Position numbers and translations under genes: made by a program
Notes under the pieces: model-generated
The model's database searches: none
Told to the model about the DNA's origin: nothing
Seen by the model: the letters and a program-made list of their open reading frames with translations, nothing else
Shown: piece after piece, positions 24,758 through 37,048 of the stretch
Position numbering within the stretch: the first letter of the stretch is position 1
Layout: each line of letters opens with the position of its first letter
Assembly: GCF_033115175.1 (NCBI RefSeq)
Contig: NC_084850.1
Span: 102,611,439-102,675,438, forward strand
DNA: 64,000 nt
Direction: 5' to 3'
DNA from: Lepus europaeus
Taxonomy: Eukaryota > Chordata > Mammalia > Lagomorpha > Leporidae

Positions 24758-24979
24758 TCAGAATAGTGGTTCTCAACTGGGAGCAATTCTGCCCTCCAGA
24801 GAACATTTGGCAATGTCTGGAAACATTCGTAGTTGTCACAATTGAGGAGAGGGAGTATTAGTGGCACCTAGTGGATAGAGGCTGGAGATGCTGCTACACA
24901 TCCTATAATACATAGGACAGCCCCAAGTAACAAAAATATCTGACCTAAAATGTCAGTGCGAAGACTTTGAAACCCTGCC
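24758..24979 (+). mobile_element. MER20 (hAT-Charlie non-autonomous DNA transposon)
   Basis: About 220 bp that follow the MER20 consensus from TAGTGGTTCTCAACTGGG through GAACATTTGGCAATGTCTGG and ACATCCTATAATACATAGGA to TTGAAACCCTG, with near-complete inverted ends. Confidence 0.85.
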
Positions 24980-25084
24980 TTAGCATGACTGATGGCCACT
25001 TATTTTCCACTAGTCATCTCCACTGACAATCTGCTCAGTATTCTACACAAATCAACATACTATTGGGCAACTTAAAATTTCCCC

Positions 25085-25330
25085 CCAATTTTTTATTTGT
25101 AAAATCTTTATTCATTATAGAAAAGTTGAAAGAATAATGTAAACCCACAGAAAATTAACATTTCACTGTATTTGCTTTGTTTTATTATACACACCATCTG
25201 TAAACACATATACTGTTTTTGTTTTGCTGAATCATTTAAAAGTAGCAGGCATCATGACACTTCAGCATGTATCTCCTACATGATTACAATACCATTATCT
25301 TATCTAAGGATGTTAGTCAATATTTTATGT
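25085..25330 (-). mobile_element. possible old L1 3' UTR fragment
   Basis: GAAAAGTTGAAAGAATAATGT and TTAACATTTCACTGTATTTGC loosely resemble an L1M segment. Weak. Confidence 0.3.
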
Positions 25331-25424
25331 CATCTTCACACTTCCCAAGTTGCCTTCAAAATGCCTTTTACAGCTCTATAGCTCCAAGATCACTTATCAC
25401 ATTTAGTTAATAAGTCCCTTTAGT

Positions 25425-25761
25425 CTTTTTTAACTTGAGAGGAGGGAGGGGGAGGGAGAGAGAGAGAGAGGGAGGGAGAACAAGAATGCACTCATCTGCT
25501 GTTTCACTCTCCCAGTACCTGCCACAGTTTGGCCTGGGCTGAGGCTGCCAGAGCTGCGAGCAGGAACTCAATCCAGGTCTCCCATGTGGGAACCAAATTA
25601 CTTGGACCACCACCGCATCACTGCTTCCCAAGGTTTAAATGAGAAGGTAGCTGGAGCCAGAAGCCAGAGCTAGCTATTGAACCTAGACACTCCAATATGA
25701 GATGCGGGCATTGTTAAGATTTAACCAGAGTCTTAACCCCTGGGCCAAATGCCTGCCCCCT
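25425..25761 (-). mobile_element. CSINE, old
   Basis: GGAGGGAGGGGGAGGGAGAG left edge; imperfect CTTTAGTCT/CCTTAGTCT flanks. Confidence 0.8.
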
Positions 25762-25965
25762 TAGTCTCTTTTAATCCAGAAGAGTTCCCCTATTTGTTTT
25801 TCATGACATTGTCTGAAGAAACCCAGCTCACTGTTTTTAGAATGGCTTCTATTTTGGAGTTGTCTCATTGTTTCCTCGTGGTGTCATTTAACATATTTCT
25901 TTTCCTTTTTACACATTAGAAGCTAAGTCTTGACTCCATTAGTTCAAGTTAAATGCTTTCAATGG

Positions 25966-26270
25966 AGTGGGCATTTGGCTTAGCTGAAAAGATGCCTGTA
26001 TTCCACATTAGAATGCCTAGCTTTGATACTTACCTCCAGCTTCTGATTTCAGCTTCCTGCCCATGCAGACTCTGGGAGGCAGTGGTGACATCTTATGTAA
26101 TTGGGTTCCTGTCACTCATGTGGGAGACTTGGATTGAGTTTTGGGCTCTCAGCCTTGACTCAGCCCAGTCTCAACCATTGCAGGCATTTGGGAGGTGAAC
26201 CAGCAGATGGGAGCATGCGCACTCACATGCACTCTCTCTTCTCTGACTCTTAAATAAATAAATAAATGAG
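25966..26270 (+). mobile_element. CSINE, old
   Basis: GAGTGGGCATTTGGCTTAGC start, AAATAAATAAATAAATGAG tail. 26271-26689 holds nothing recognised. Confidence 0.82.
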
Positions 26271-26689
26271 TAGTTTTTGGCACTGACACTTCACAGGTGA
26301 TGCTGCATATTTCTCACTGCATTACATCAGAAGAAACACATGTTAGGTTATCCATCACTGAAGCTAAGTTTTATCTCTGGAGTAACATGGTGATCACCAA
26401 ATCTCTGCTGTAAAGGCATACTTCCTCTTGGAATCAGAATGTGTAAATATCTTATTTCTTCATAATTTTCACCCCAGTAGTTTTAGCATCCACTGATAAG
26501 CTTTGTCTGAAATACTTATTACATCAGGGTTAGAAAATGGTGATTATTTCAAAGCTTATACTTCTTTTTACAATTACTAGCTCATAATATTCTATAAACA
26601 GCAAACGAACATTCTTTTATTTTCTCCCTACGTTTTTCATTTACCACTATGAACTATGAGTTTCTGTTGTTCTTAAATCACTCCCTTTG

Positions 26690-26997
26690 GGGCTGGTGCT
26701 GCGGTGTAACAGGTAAAGCTGCCACCTGCAGTGTTGGTATCCCATAAGGATGCTGGTTCGAGTCCTGGCTGCTCTACTTCTGATCTAGCTCTCTGCTATG
26801 GCCTGGGAAAGCAGTAGAAGATCGCCCAAGTCCTTGAGCCCCTGCACCCTCGTGGGAGATCCTGAGGAAGTTGCTGGCTTCGGATCAGCCCAGCTCTGGC
26901 CATTGTGGCTTGGGGAGTGAACCAGTGGATGGAAGACTCTGCCTCTGCCTCTCTGTAACTCTACCTTTCAAATAAATTAATAATTATTTTTAAAAAT
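26690..26997 (+). mobile_element. CSINE
   Basis: GGGGCTGGTGCTGCGGTGTA with a clear B-box-like GGTTCGAGTCC. Confidence 0.9.
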
Positions 26998-27041
26998 TAC
27001 TGCCTTCATTCTTTTTTTTGGACAGTTAAATTGTCCCAAAT

Positions 27042-27345
27042 TTGGAGCCAGCATTGTGGCACATCAGGTTAAGCCACTGCCTGGGGTGTCAGCATCCCAT
27101 ATCAGAGTGCCAATTTGAGTCCCAGCTGCTCTGCTTTCAATCCAGCTCTTTGCTAATGAACCTGCGGAAGACAGCCTGAGTTTTTGGGTCCCTGTCACCA
27201 ACATCGGAGACCCAATGGAGTTCCAGGATCCTGGTTTCTACCTGGCCAAATTCTGGCTATTGCAGGCATTTGGGGAGTGAACCAGTGGACAGGAGATCTT
27301 TTTCTCTCTTTATCACTCTTCCTTTCAAATAAAATAAATATTTTA
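27042..27345 (+). mobile_element. CSINE
   Basis: GGAGCCAGCATTGTGGCAC to TTCAAATAAAATAAATA; body shortened. Confidence 0.87.
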
Positions 27346-27469
27346 AAACATTTTCCCACATCTGTTGAGTGGAAAATCATTCAAACTGGCTCATGTGAGT
27401 TTCTGATATGACCTAATCAGCCTTTGATCACTTCTTCCTATGGTTATCTGTTTTTTAAGAATTATTTAG

Positions 27470-27829
27470 GCCGGCGCCGTGGCTCAACAGGCTAATCCTC
27501 CGCCTTGCGGCGCCGGCACACCGGGTTCTAGTCCCGGTCGGGGCACCGATCCTGTCCCGGTTGCCCCTCTTCCAGGCCAGCTCTCTGCTGTGGCTAGGGA
27601 GTGCAGTGGAGGATGGCCCAAGTCCTTGGGTCCTGCACCCCATGGGAGACCAGGAGAAGCACCTGGCTCCTGCCATCGGAACAGCGCGGTGCGCCGGCCG
27701 CAGCGCGCTACCGCGGCGGCCATTGGAGGGTGAACCAACGGCAAAAGGAAGCCCTTTCTCTCTGTCTCTCTCTCTCACTGTCCACTCTGCCTGTCAAAAA
27801 AAAAAAAAAACAAAACAAAACAAAAAAAA
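27470..27829 (+). mobile_element. CSINE2 with target duplication
   Basis: About 98% like the copy at 23399 by eye; AAGAATTATTTA at 27458-27469 and about 27830-27841; A tail contains CAAAA units. Confidence 0.94.
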
Positions 27830-27989
27830 AAGAATTATTTAATGTTTATTTGCTGAAATTCCTATAACATCTGTTCATTGGTTTTAGTTTTAGTTTTTGC
27901 AGCAACAGAGCACTTTTCTTCCTCCATGTGAAATATTCTGTTACTTAAATGAAGACATTATATTTGAGTTAGAGCAATTCTTCTTTTTC

Positions 27990-28282
27990 CTAAATTTTTA
28001 TTTATCATATTTATTTGTAAGGCAGAGATGAGAGACAGAGAAACCTCCCTATCTACTGGTTCACTTCTCAAATGCACACAACAGCAGGGGCTGGGCCAGT
28101 TCAAAGCTACAAACTCAATCCAGTCTCTCACACCAGTGGCATTGTCCCAACAATTTGAGCCATCACATTAGCAGGAAGTTGAAATCAGAAATGGATCCGA
28201 GACTCAAACCTAGGCACTCCAATATGGGATGTGGGAATCAAAAGTGGCATCTTAGTCATTGTGTCACATGTCCAACCCCAGG
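27990..28282 (-). mobile_element. CSINE, old, with target duplication
   Basis: GAGCAATTCT is repeated at about 27972-27981 and 28287-28296. Confidence 0.8.
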
Positions 28283-28741
28283 TTGGAGCAATTCTATGAT
28301 ACTACTTCACTAATATCATACATGTACATAAATTGTTAATTTAGACCTACTCAGATGTTCACTTCATTTCTAACCCTCACACTTTAGGATGGCCATGGCA
28401 TTTATTACTTAGTTCATTTTCTAAAAGTTGTTGAGACTTCAAAGGTTCATTTTCAAAATTCCATGTTAATCTGAAATTTAAAAAATAATTTGAGAAATGG
28501 TTGTATCAAAAAAGCTGGGTCACAATTTCCTTTACAGGTTAGAAATCCGTTATCCAAAAATGCTTGGGATCTTAACACTTTGGTATTTAGGCTTGTTTTT
28601 CAATAAGAATACATGCAGAGAAGTGCTGTTTTGGGAGGTGATGTGAAGTTGTTTTCCACTTTGCTGTTGCCACTATATACATATATAAAAATAAAGAGCT
28701 AAATTTGAACAAATTCAAAAATCTGAAAAGACTAAAAAAGT

Positions 28742-28852
28742 ACAGGTCTCCACCTAGTATAATTAACAGAGAAACAGAGTAGGGTAGGGAAGAAGAGAAG
28801 TGGGAGGACAGGGGGAGTGAGGAGTGGGAGAGTGAGTGACTGGGAGAGGGAG

Positions 28853-28891
<39 letters not shown>

Positions 28892-29190
28892 GAGGTCTTC
28901 CATCCATGGGTGATGACAGCATCCCATATAGCAGCACCAGTTTCAGTCCCAGCCACTCTGCTTCTACTCCAGCTCCCTGCTAATGCACCTGGGAAAGCAG
29001 CAGAAGCTGGCCCAAGTGCTTGGGCCCCTGATATCAATGTGGGAGACACACGTGGAGTTCTTGGCTCTTCCTCTCCCTTGGCAACTAAGGCCATTTGGGG
29101 AGTGAACGAGTGAATGGAAGATCTCTCTCTGTCCCTCCCTCCCTGTCATTCTGACTTTTGGATAAATATAAACTTTTAAAGTTAAAAAAA
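28742..29190. mobile_element. CSINE with inverted, GA-rich left arm
   Basis: A minus-strand SINE 3' part (GA tract 28845-28905, GAGGTCTTCCATCCA) is fused at about 28910 to a plus-strand SINE body lacking its tRNA head (GCATCCCATATAGC onward, tail at 29180). RP2 exon 3 starts 35 bp beyond its right edge. Confidence 0.7.
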
Positions 29191-29216
29191 GAACCTGCAA
29201 GTGCACCAATCATTCA

Positions 29217-29360
<144 letters not shown>

Positions 29361-29526
29361 TTACATTTTAAAATGAACTTTTGAGGCTAAAACAATGTTT
29401 TCCTGCTCCAGTAGTTTTCTGTATCAAATGCAATGCCACATTTTTGTTTTTGTTATGACTCTAATTCAGAACATGTGCTGTAACAAGTTATCATATATAT
29501 GACATTCTTTCTTCATACCTACTCTT

Positions 29527-30006
29527 TTAAAATTATTTTTTAAATTTTAAAAATTTATTTGAAAGGCCGAGTTACAGAGGGAGGGAGAAGAAGAGAGAGA
29601 GGGAGAGGGAAAGGGAGAGAGAGAAGGAGAGGGGGGAGGGGGGAGGGAGGGGGGAGGGAGGGAGGGAGGGAGGGAGAGGGGGAGAGGAGAAGGAAAGGAG
29701 GGAGGGAGAGGGGGAGAGGGGGAAAGGAGGAGAAAGGGAAAGGGGAGAGGGAAGTATGTTCCATCTGCTGGTTCACTCCCCAAATGTCCAGGGCTATGTC
29801 AAGCTGAAGCCAGGAGACTGGAGCTTCTGCCTATCTGCCACATGGATAGCAGGGGCCCAAGCACATAGGCCATCCTCCACTGCTTTCCTAGGAGCATTGG
29901 CAGGAAGCTGGATCGGAAGTGGAGCAGCCAGGTCTTGAACCAGTGCCCTTACGTAATTCTGGTGTCACAGGCAGTGGCTTAACCTACTATGTTACAATGC
30001 TGACCC
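29527..30006 (-). mobile_element. CSINE with large GGGA/GA expansion and 14-bp target duplication
   Basis: TCATACCTACTCTT occurs at 29513-29526 and about 30007-30020. The pyrimidine-rich region of the element (as read in its own sense) has expanded to about 185 bp. Confidence 0.92.
29570..29755. repeat. G/A-only tract (GGGA, GGGGA and GAGA units)
   Basis: About 185 bp with practically no pyrimidine on the plus strand; many G3-G6 runs, densest at 29629-29690. Confidence 0.95.
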
Positions 30007-30332
30007 GTCATACCTACTCTTAATATTAATATTAATATAAAAATGTTTTAAATTGTGTTTTAAGTGACTCTAAGAGTCAAATAAATATGAATTATCCCTT
30101 AAACTTAAAACACAATTAAAAACATTTTTTGATTGGAATTACCAGACAGAAACTTTAGTTTGGTGATATTGCAAATATCCAATGTGAAGAGAATGTTTAG
30201 TAATGTAAGGTACATTCACATGATGAAATACCAGAGTTTATTACATTTATCGTAGCTCATTAAATATTACAAAGATTTTATAATAAAATGGGGGAAGGCT
30301 TGTTTAACAATGTTAATTTTAAAGGGCATGAT

Positions 30333-30646
30333 ATAGGGGCTGGCATTGTGCTGCAGCAGGTTAAGCTACCACTTGACCCTGACATCCCATATAAGCATTG
30401 GTTCAAGTCCTGACTGCTCCACTTCTGATCCAGCTCCCTGCTAATGTGCCTGGGAAAGCCACGGAAGGTGGTCTGAGGGCTTGGGCCTCTGCCACCCATA
30501 TGGGAGACCTAGATGGCTCCAGGCTTCAGCGCAGTCCAATCCTGTTGTAGCCATTTGGGGAGTAAAACCAGCAGATGGAAGACCTCTGTCTCTCCCTCTC
30601 TCTTTCTCTAACTCTGCCTTTCAAATAAATCTTATAAAAAATCACA
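30333..30646 (+). mobile_element. CSINE
   Basis: AGGGGCTGGCATTGTGCTGC to TTTCAAATAAATCTTAT. Confidence 0.88.
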
Positions 30647-30649
30647 TTT

Positions 30650-30850
30650 ATAAAGTATTCATTACATGTCAGGCAGTTTTATGCACTTTACATGTATAAT
30701 ACACTTAACCCTCTCATGAGATAGGTACTATTATTACCCGCATTGTAGGGATGAGAAAAAATAGGTACAGCAGAGTGGTTAAGAAACTTGCCCAAGGTCA
30801 TATAACTATTATGTAACAAAGCTGTTATTCAACTCCAGTACTATCTCAGA
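30650..30850 (-). mobile_element. MIR, minus orientation
   Basis: Reverse MIR signatures: TCATTACATGTCAGGCAG, CTCATGAGATAGGTACTATT, AAGAAACTTGCCCAAGGTCA. Confidence 0.85.
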
Positions 30851-30888
30851 TAAAAGAAGACATACATTAAAAATAATTGCAGAAAATT

Positions 30889-31228
30889 GGGACTGGCTTT
30901 GTGGCACAGCGGGTTAAGCTGCCACTTGGTATGGCTGTATCTCATATTGGAGTGCCTGGGATCAATTTCCACCTCTGCTTCCAATCCAGATTCCTGCTAA
31001 TGCGCCTGGGAAGCAGCAGAAAATGGCTCAGGTACTTCGGCTTCTGCTACCCATGTGGGAAACCCAGATGGAATCCCTGGCTTCTGGCTTTGGCCTGGTC
31101 CAGCTCCAGCTCTAGCCCCAGCTGTTGCAGGCATCTGGCACAGTGAACCAGGGGATATAAGACTCTGTGTGTGTGTGTATGTGTGTGTGTGCTTTGTCAC
31201 TATGCCTTTCAAACAAATCTTTAAGAAA
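30889..31228 (+). mobile_element. CSINE with target duplication and (GT)n
   Basis: TGCAGAAAATT flanks both sides (about 30878 and 31230). A TG repeat (31166-31191) replaces the pyrimidine-rich region. Confidence 0.88.
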
Positions 31229-32119
31229 ACTGCAGAAAATTAAATGGATATCACTGCCAGATGATTGTAAATTTACTTAAAATATCAGAAAACAATCCTA
31301 CCTCTATTTCTAATTTGATAGGCTACTCATCATCTCCCATTTTATAGCCAGACACATAAACTGATGATTAATTTGAGTGTTACCTAAAACAAATAGCTAT
31401 GGAACTATTTTTTAATATTTCACTAGATATTTGAAGATTCATTTTCATAAAAATTCTACTTTTAAAGACTTGAAAATAGTGGTAACAACTTAAAATTATG
31501 AAATATTCCCAAACAATTCAAGCTATTTTATTGTAATTTATCCTGTATATATCTGTGATGTAAGAATAAGCAAGAAATCTGATTTTTAGATGAGAAAACC
31601 AAGGCCCAGTAACTTCTCCTGACTCCCTGAAGAATGTGTTTTCTGCTTTATCCAGCCTTTCTGGACTTGTCTCAAATTTTATACTTCTTACCTCAAAAAC
31701 CATTATATGTTCAATTTATAAAAATATTATGAAACAAAATTCTGTGATACTCTTAGAGTTTAATAAAACTAGAGTTAGCAATCACAGTTGCAATCTAAGC
31801 TGTCCTAAGACATTTGTGTTATATGAAAAAGAATCAAGTTTTTTATAATCTCAGAATTAACTAGTTTTTACACATATTTTCCCAGGGAACTCAAGCTTCA
31901 TTAAAAAAAAGTGATCTCTCTTAACACAACATGGAAGCCTTCTGTCTTTCAGCATTCTTTGATATCCTCTTCACATGTACTTGGCATTTCAGAATTAGGA
32001 TAATTCTAGTCTTAGACGCCTCAGGCTGGAGCACCCTGGAGTCCATATGCATTTGGTCAGGTTCCTACTGCACCAGGCATTCATCTACTTTCCTTTACCA
32101 CTGAAGCAGCATGACAGTG

Positions 32120-32385
32120 TCATGCTTCAGTGTAGACACCTTGGCCTACACAGCCAGATTGCCTGGATTTGAATTGCAGCTCACCATTTACCAGCTGAGT
32201 GATGTTTTGCAAGTTACTAACGCTCTCTGATTCACTTTCCACATCTATAAAATGGGGAATAATGGCACCTATTTTGCTGGGTTGTTTTTTCGATTGTTGA
32301 GTAAATTCATTTAAATTCCTTACAATAGTGCCTGGCATATAGTAAAAGTTGTATGAATGGCAGCTATTATTATTGTTGCAGGATT
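32120..32385 (+). mobile_element. MIR
   Basis: Full-length-like MIR: AGATTGCCTGGATTTGAATT, the core GTTACTAACGCTCTC, TATAAAATGGGGAATAATGG and the CAATAGTGCCTGGCATATAG tail. Confidence 0.9.
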
Positions 32386-32537
32386 TTTGTTTATTTTGTA
32401 TTCCATAAGGACATCTAAAGAACCTCATTCTTCCTGGTCATATTCCTTTCAAGGACACTCAACATTGCCATTCTACACATCAGACAGTGTTAAAAGGTTA
32501 AGAACATCTGAAGACTCATGAAGAAAGACTGTTTTGA

Positions 32538-32866
32538 GGGGCTGGCACTGTGGCATAGTGGGCTAAGCCTCCGCCTGCAGCGCCAGCATTCCATATGGGC
32601 ACCAGTTCTAGTCCCTACTGTTCTACTTCAAATCCAGCCCTCTGCTCTGGCCTGAAAATGCAGTAGAAGATGGCCCAAATCCTTGAGCCCCTGCACTCAT
32701 GTGGGAGGCCCGGAAGAAGCTCCTGGCTCCTGGTTTCAGATTAGCTCAGCTCCGGCTGTGGCAGCCATCTGGGGAGTGAACCAGCAGGTGGAAGATCTTT
32801 CTGTCTCTCCCTCTCTCTGTAACTCCATCTCTCAAACAAATAAACAAATCTTAAAAAAAAAAAAGA
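32538..32866 (+). mobile_element. CSINE
   Basis: GAGGGGCTGGCACTGTGGCA to A12. Confidence 0.9.
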
Positions 32867-33005
32867 TAATGAAAGATGAAGTAGAGGTTGCTTTCTCAGT
32901 CACAACAGGGTCCAAAAATTGTATTCTCAAATGACTTTTCAAACTTCTAAGCAATTAGAATTCCAAAGAAATCTCCACACTAAGTAATTTTAAAAGGCCA
33001 TGCTT

Positions 33006-33335
33006 GGGGCCGGCGCTGTGGCACAGCAGGTAAAGTCGCTACCTGCAGTACTGGCATCCCATATGGACGCCAGTTCAAGTCCCGGCTGCTCCACTTCCGA
33101 TCCAGTTCTCTGCTATGGCCTGGGAAAGCAGTAGATGATGCCCAAGTTCTTGGGCCCCTGCACCCAAGTGGGAAGACCGGGGAAGCTCCTGGCTGCTGGC
33201 TTTGGATCAGTGCAACTCCAGCCATTACGGCCAATTGGGGAGTGAACCAGTGGATGGAAGACCTCTCTCTCTCTCTCTCTCTGCCTCTCCTTCTCTCTGT
33301 GTAACTCTGACTTTCAAATAAATAAATCTTTTTGA
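33006..33335 (+). mobile_element. CSINE close to consensus, with target duplication
   Basis: GGGGCCGGCGCTGTGGCACA head and AGTTCAAGTCCCGG B-box region show the tRNA origin. AAAGGCCATGCTT and AAAGGCTATGCTT flank it. Confidence 0.93.
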
Positions 33336-33781
33336 AAAAGGCTATGCTTTACTATGTAGTACTGCTTTTAAAGCTTCTGTGGAAATCATTTGTTATAAAG
33401 AATGGAAATTCTTTAAGGGCAGAAAATTTTGTCTGTGTATCTTTTCCATCTCCAGCATATAGTATATTTCATCAATCTCTAAGTTGTCATCTCAGATAAG
33501 CAAAAATGTCAGAAACAAACATATACACTATAATCAATGAAATATAGTAACAGTAACTTTATATAATAGGTGATTAATGAATGTTTACTGAATTATAGTT
33601 TTTAGAAATCTCTATGGAAAAGTATTTTGAGTTCCAAACAACTTGTTTACAGGCATGTCTATGGGGGTACAGAGGTAGACGCCTACACTTCAATACAGGG
33701 ATGCCTGTATTTCTAAGTCAATTTGAAAAGAAAGGAGTTCTCCAGAGCAGTGAGTTTCTACAGTAAGTATATGTCTATTCA

Positions 33782-34465
<684 letters not shown>

Positions 34466-34489
34466 CTACAGGGACAAAACATAGACTTT

Positions 34490-34560
34490 GAGTATATCAA
34501 TTAAGTGCTTGTTGGGTGCCAGGCACAGTCCTTAGTGCTCAAATATCAAGTTTCTGATCT
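34490..34560 (-). mobile_element. MIR fragment next to RP2 exon 2
   Basis: TTGTTGGGTGCCAGGCACAG is a reverse MIR core, only about 30 bp upstream of the exon 2 acceptor. Confidence 0.5.
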
Positions 34561-34738
34561 CACTGACTTTGCAATGTAGTAAGGAAATGAACAGGAAAAT
34601 ATTATTCTCCCAATAAATAAAAGGCATGGTGGGGGGGAGAATAAGCAGACATTCACAAAGTTCACTGTGCGAACACTGTTTGGTTCTTGTTTCAATATAC
34701 CAATTGTAAAAAACACTTTTGTGGATAAGTGGAAAAAT

Positions 34739-34758
34739 ACACACACACACACACACAG
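34739..34758. repeat. (CA)n microsatellite
   Basis: About 20 bp of pure CA in RP2 intron 1. Confidence 0.9.
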
Positions 34759-34860
34759 CATATTAGATGATACTAAGGAATTTCTCAGTGCCCAGATTTG
34801 ATACCCAGCTCTGATTCCTGACAATAGCTCCCTACTCCAGTGGATAGGGATATCTACTGT

Positions 34861-35265
34861 TTTTTTTTAAAGATTTATTTTATTATTTACTTGAAAGAGT
34901 TACAGAGAGAGGTAGGGAGAGGGAGGGGAAGAGGGAGAGGGAGAGAGAGAGAGAGGGAGAGAGGGAGAGAGGGAGAGAGGGAGAGAGGGAGAGAGGGAGA
35001 GAGGGAGAGAGGGAGAGAGGGAGAAATGTCTACCATCTACTATTTCACTCCCCAAAGGGCTGTGATGGTCTTACTAGGCACTGACATAGACAGTGATGAT
35101 GGCTCAAGCAACTGGATTCCTGCTACCCAGAGATTTGTATTGTGTTCCTGGCTCCTGGATTTGGCACCTGGCCCAGCCCCTACTACTGAGTGCATTTGGG
35201 TAGTGAACTAGCAAGCAGTTCTCTCTCTCTGCCTCTCCAATAAATAAATAAATAAATTTTTTGAA
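34861..35265. mobile_element. CSINE pair fused head-to-head with (GGGAGA)n core
   Basis: A minus-strand SINE end (TTAAAGATTTATTTTATTATT to CCAAAGGGCTGTGATGG, 34866-35067) is fused to a plus-strand SINE 3' half (about 35070-35263) ending AATAAATAAATAAATT. Both 3' tails face outward. The repeat tract is at 34906-35022. Confidence 0.75.
34906..35022. repeat. (GGGAGA)n tract
   Basis: Over 100 bp of near-perfect GGGAGAGA-type units, all purine on the plus strand, about 450 bp upstream of RP2 exon 2. Confidence 0.95.
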
Positions 35266-35577
35266 TCTAAGGAGTGTCTTCTGATGCTGCATTTATCAAT
35301 TATTGATAGGTCAGGTAAACTAGAAAATTAAAATCAGTAAGAATGTAAAAGATCTGAATCATACAATGAATAATTTTGAATTCCACATCCAACAAGTAGA
35401 GAAAAACCTACATTTTCCTCAAACACAAGTTAAACAATTTTTTTAAAAAAATGTACTGGACCATAAAAATGCCTCAACAAATTTTAATAATAGATAACTT
35501 ATATATCATAATCTGGGATCAACATGCAATTAAGTTAGGAGTTAATAACAAAAGATAGTTTAAAAAAATTCTCATTT

Positions 35578-35900
35578 TTTCTTTTGACAGGCAGAATTAG
35601 ACAGTGAGAGAGAGAGACAGAGACAAAGGTCTTCCTTCCATTGGTTCACCCCCCAAATGGCCGCTATGGCCGGCACCACGCCGATCCAAAGCCAGGAGCC
35701 AGGTGCTTCTCCTGGTCTCCCATGCAGGTGCAGGACCCAAGGACTTGGGCCATCCTCCACTGCCCTCCTGGGCCACAGCAGAGAGCTGGACTGGAAGAGG
35801 GGCAACCGGGACAGAATCCAGCGCCCTAACCGGGACTAGAACCCGGTGTGCTGGTGCCGCAGGTGGAAGATTAGCCAAGTGAGCTGCGGTGCTGGCCACC
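35578..35900 (-). mobile_element. CSINE2 with 13-bp target duplication
   Basis: AAAATTCTCATTT at 35565-35577 and 35901-35913. 35266-35564 shows nothing recognised. Confidence 0.93.
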
Positions 35901-35917
35901 AAAATTCTCATTTACTT

Positions 35918-36085
35918 GAAAAATTTTTTTAAAGATTCACTTATTTATTTGAACAGCAGAGTTACAGAGAGAGGGAGAGACAGAGAGATATTTTATCTCT
36001 TGATTCACTCCCCAAATGGCTACTCTGGCCAGAACTGGGCCAGGCTGAAGCCAGGAGCCTGGAATTTCATCTGAGTCATCTGAGT
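35918..36085 (-). mobile_element. CSINE, head missing
   Basis: TTTTTTTAAAGATTCACTTA to GGAGCCTGGAATTTCATCTG. 36086-36326 holds nothing recognised. Confidence 0.8.
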
Positions 36086-36326
36086 ATTATGTTAAAAAAT
36101 TAAATAAATGAAATTAGAAAATAAACAGTAAATTCACAGAAAATAGGATAAATAATATTTAATGATTTAGAAATCAAATATACAATAAACAAAAGCAAAG
36201 CCCAAAGTAGGTTCGTTTGGGAGGAGAACAAAGCAGGTACAACTCAGGCAAGGAAGAAACTGTGAACAATAGTATGAATGAAGAGGGGAATATAACTATA
36301 AATAGTACAGGTTAAAAAAGAATATG

Positions 36327-36632
36327 GGGCAGACATTTGGTGCAGAGGTTAAGATGCTGCTTGGGATGTCCATATCCCTTACTGGAATACCTGGCTTCAA
36401 CTCCTGGCTCCATTTCTAATTCAAGCTTCCTGATGATGTATACCTTGGGAGACAGCAAGTGACAGCTCAAGTACTTGGATCCCTGCCATCTATGCGGGAA
36501 ACCCAGATGGAGTTCCTGACTCCTGGCTTTGGACTGGGCCAGCCCTGGTGGTTGTGGGCATTTGATGAGTGCACTAGCAGATGGAAGATCTTTGTCTGCC
36601 TGCCTGCCTTCCAAATAAAAATTTAAAAAGAG
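36327..36632 (+). mobile_element. CSINE, old
   Basis: GGGGCAGACATTTGGTGCAG start, CTTCCAAATAAAAATTT tail. Confidence 0.83.
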
Positions 36633-36737
36633 AGAATAATAACAACTATATACCCCAAAATTTAAAAATATTTTATCCATGAAATGAACAAATTGCTTTA
36701 AAAATAACTACCACAACTGATTCAAGAAGAAATTAAG

Positions 36738-37048
36738 GGGCCAATGCTGTGGCGAAGCGGATAAAGCTGCCGCCTACAGAGCCAGCATCCCATATGGGCA
36801 CTGGTTCGAGTCCTGGCTACTCCACTTCTAATCCAGCTCCCTGGTAATGCACTTGGGAAAGCAAAAGATGGCCCAAGAGGTTGGGCCTCTGTACCCACGT
36901 GGGAGACCCAGAGGAGGTTCTTGGCTTTGGCCTGGCCCAGCCCTGGCCATTGCACCATTGCAGCTATTTAGAGAGAGAACCAGCAGATGGAAGACCTGTC
37001 TCCCTCTCCCTCTGCAAATCTGCCTTTAAATAAAGCAATGTTAAAAAA
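36738..37048 (+). mobile_element. CSINE
   Basis: AGGGGCCAATGCTGTGGCGA with GGTTCGAGTCCTGG B-box region; AGAAATTAA flanks. Confidence 0.88.

Noticed and set aside
29547-29783. 78-codon Ser/Pro/Leu-rich ORF
   Set aside because: Low-complexity translation of the GGGA tract.
33006-33100. tRNA-like heads of CSINEs as functional tRNA genes
   Set aside because: A and B boxes are degenerate and embedded in full SINEs; no intact cloverleaf or anticodon stem was seen.
34906-35022. CRISPR-like or satellite array
   Set aside because: The unit is a 6-8 bp purine microsatellite without spacers; the genome is mammalian.
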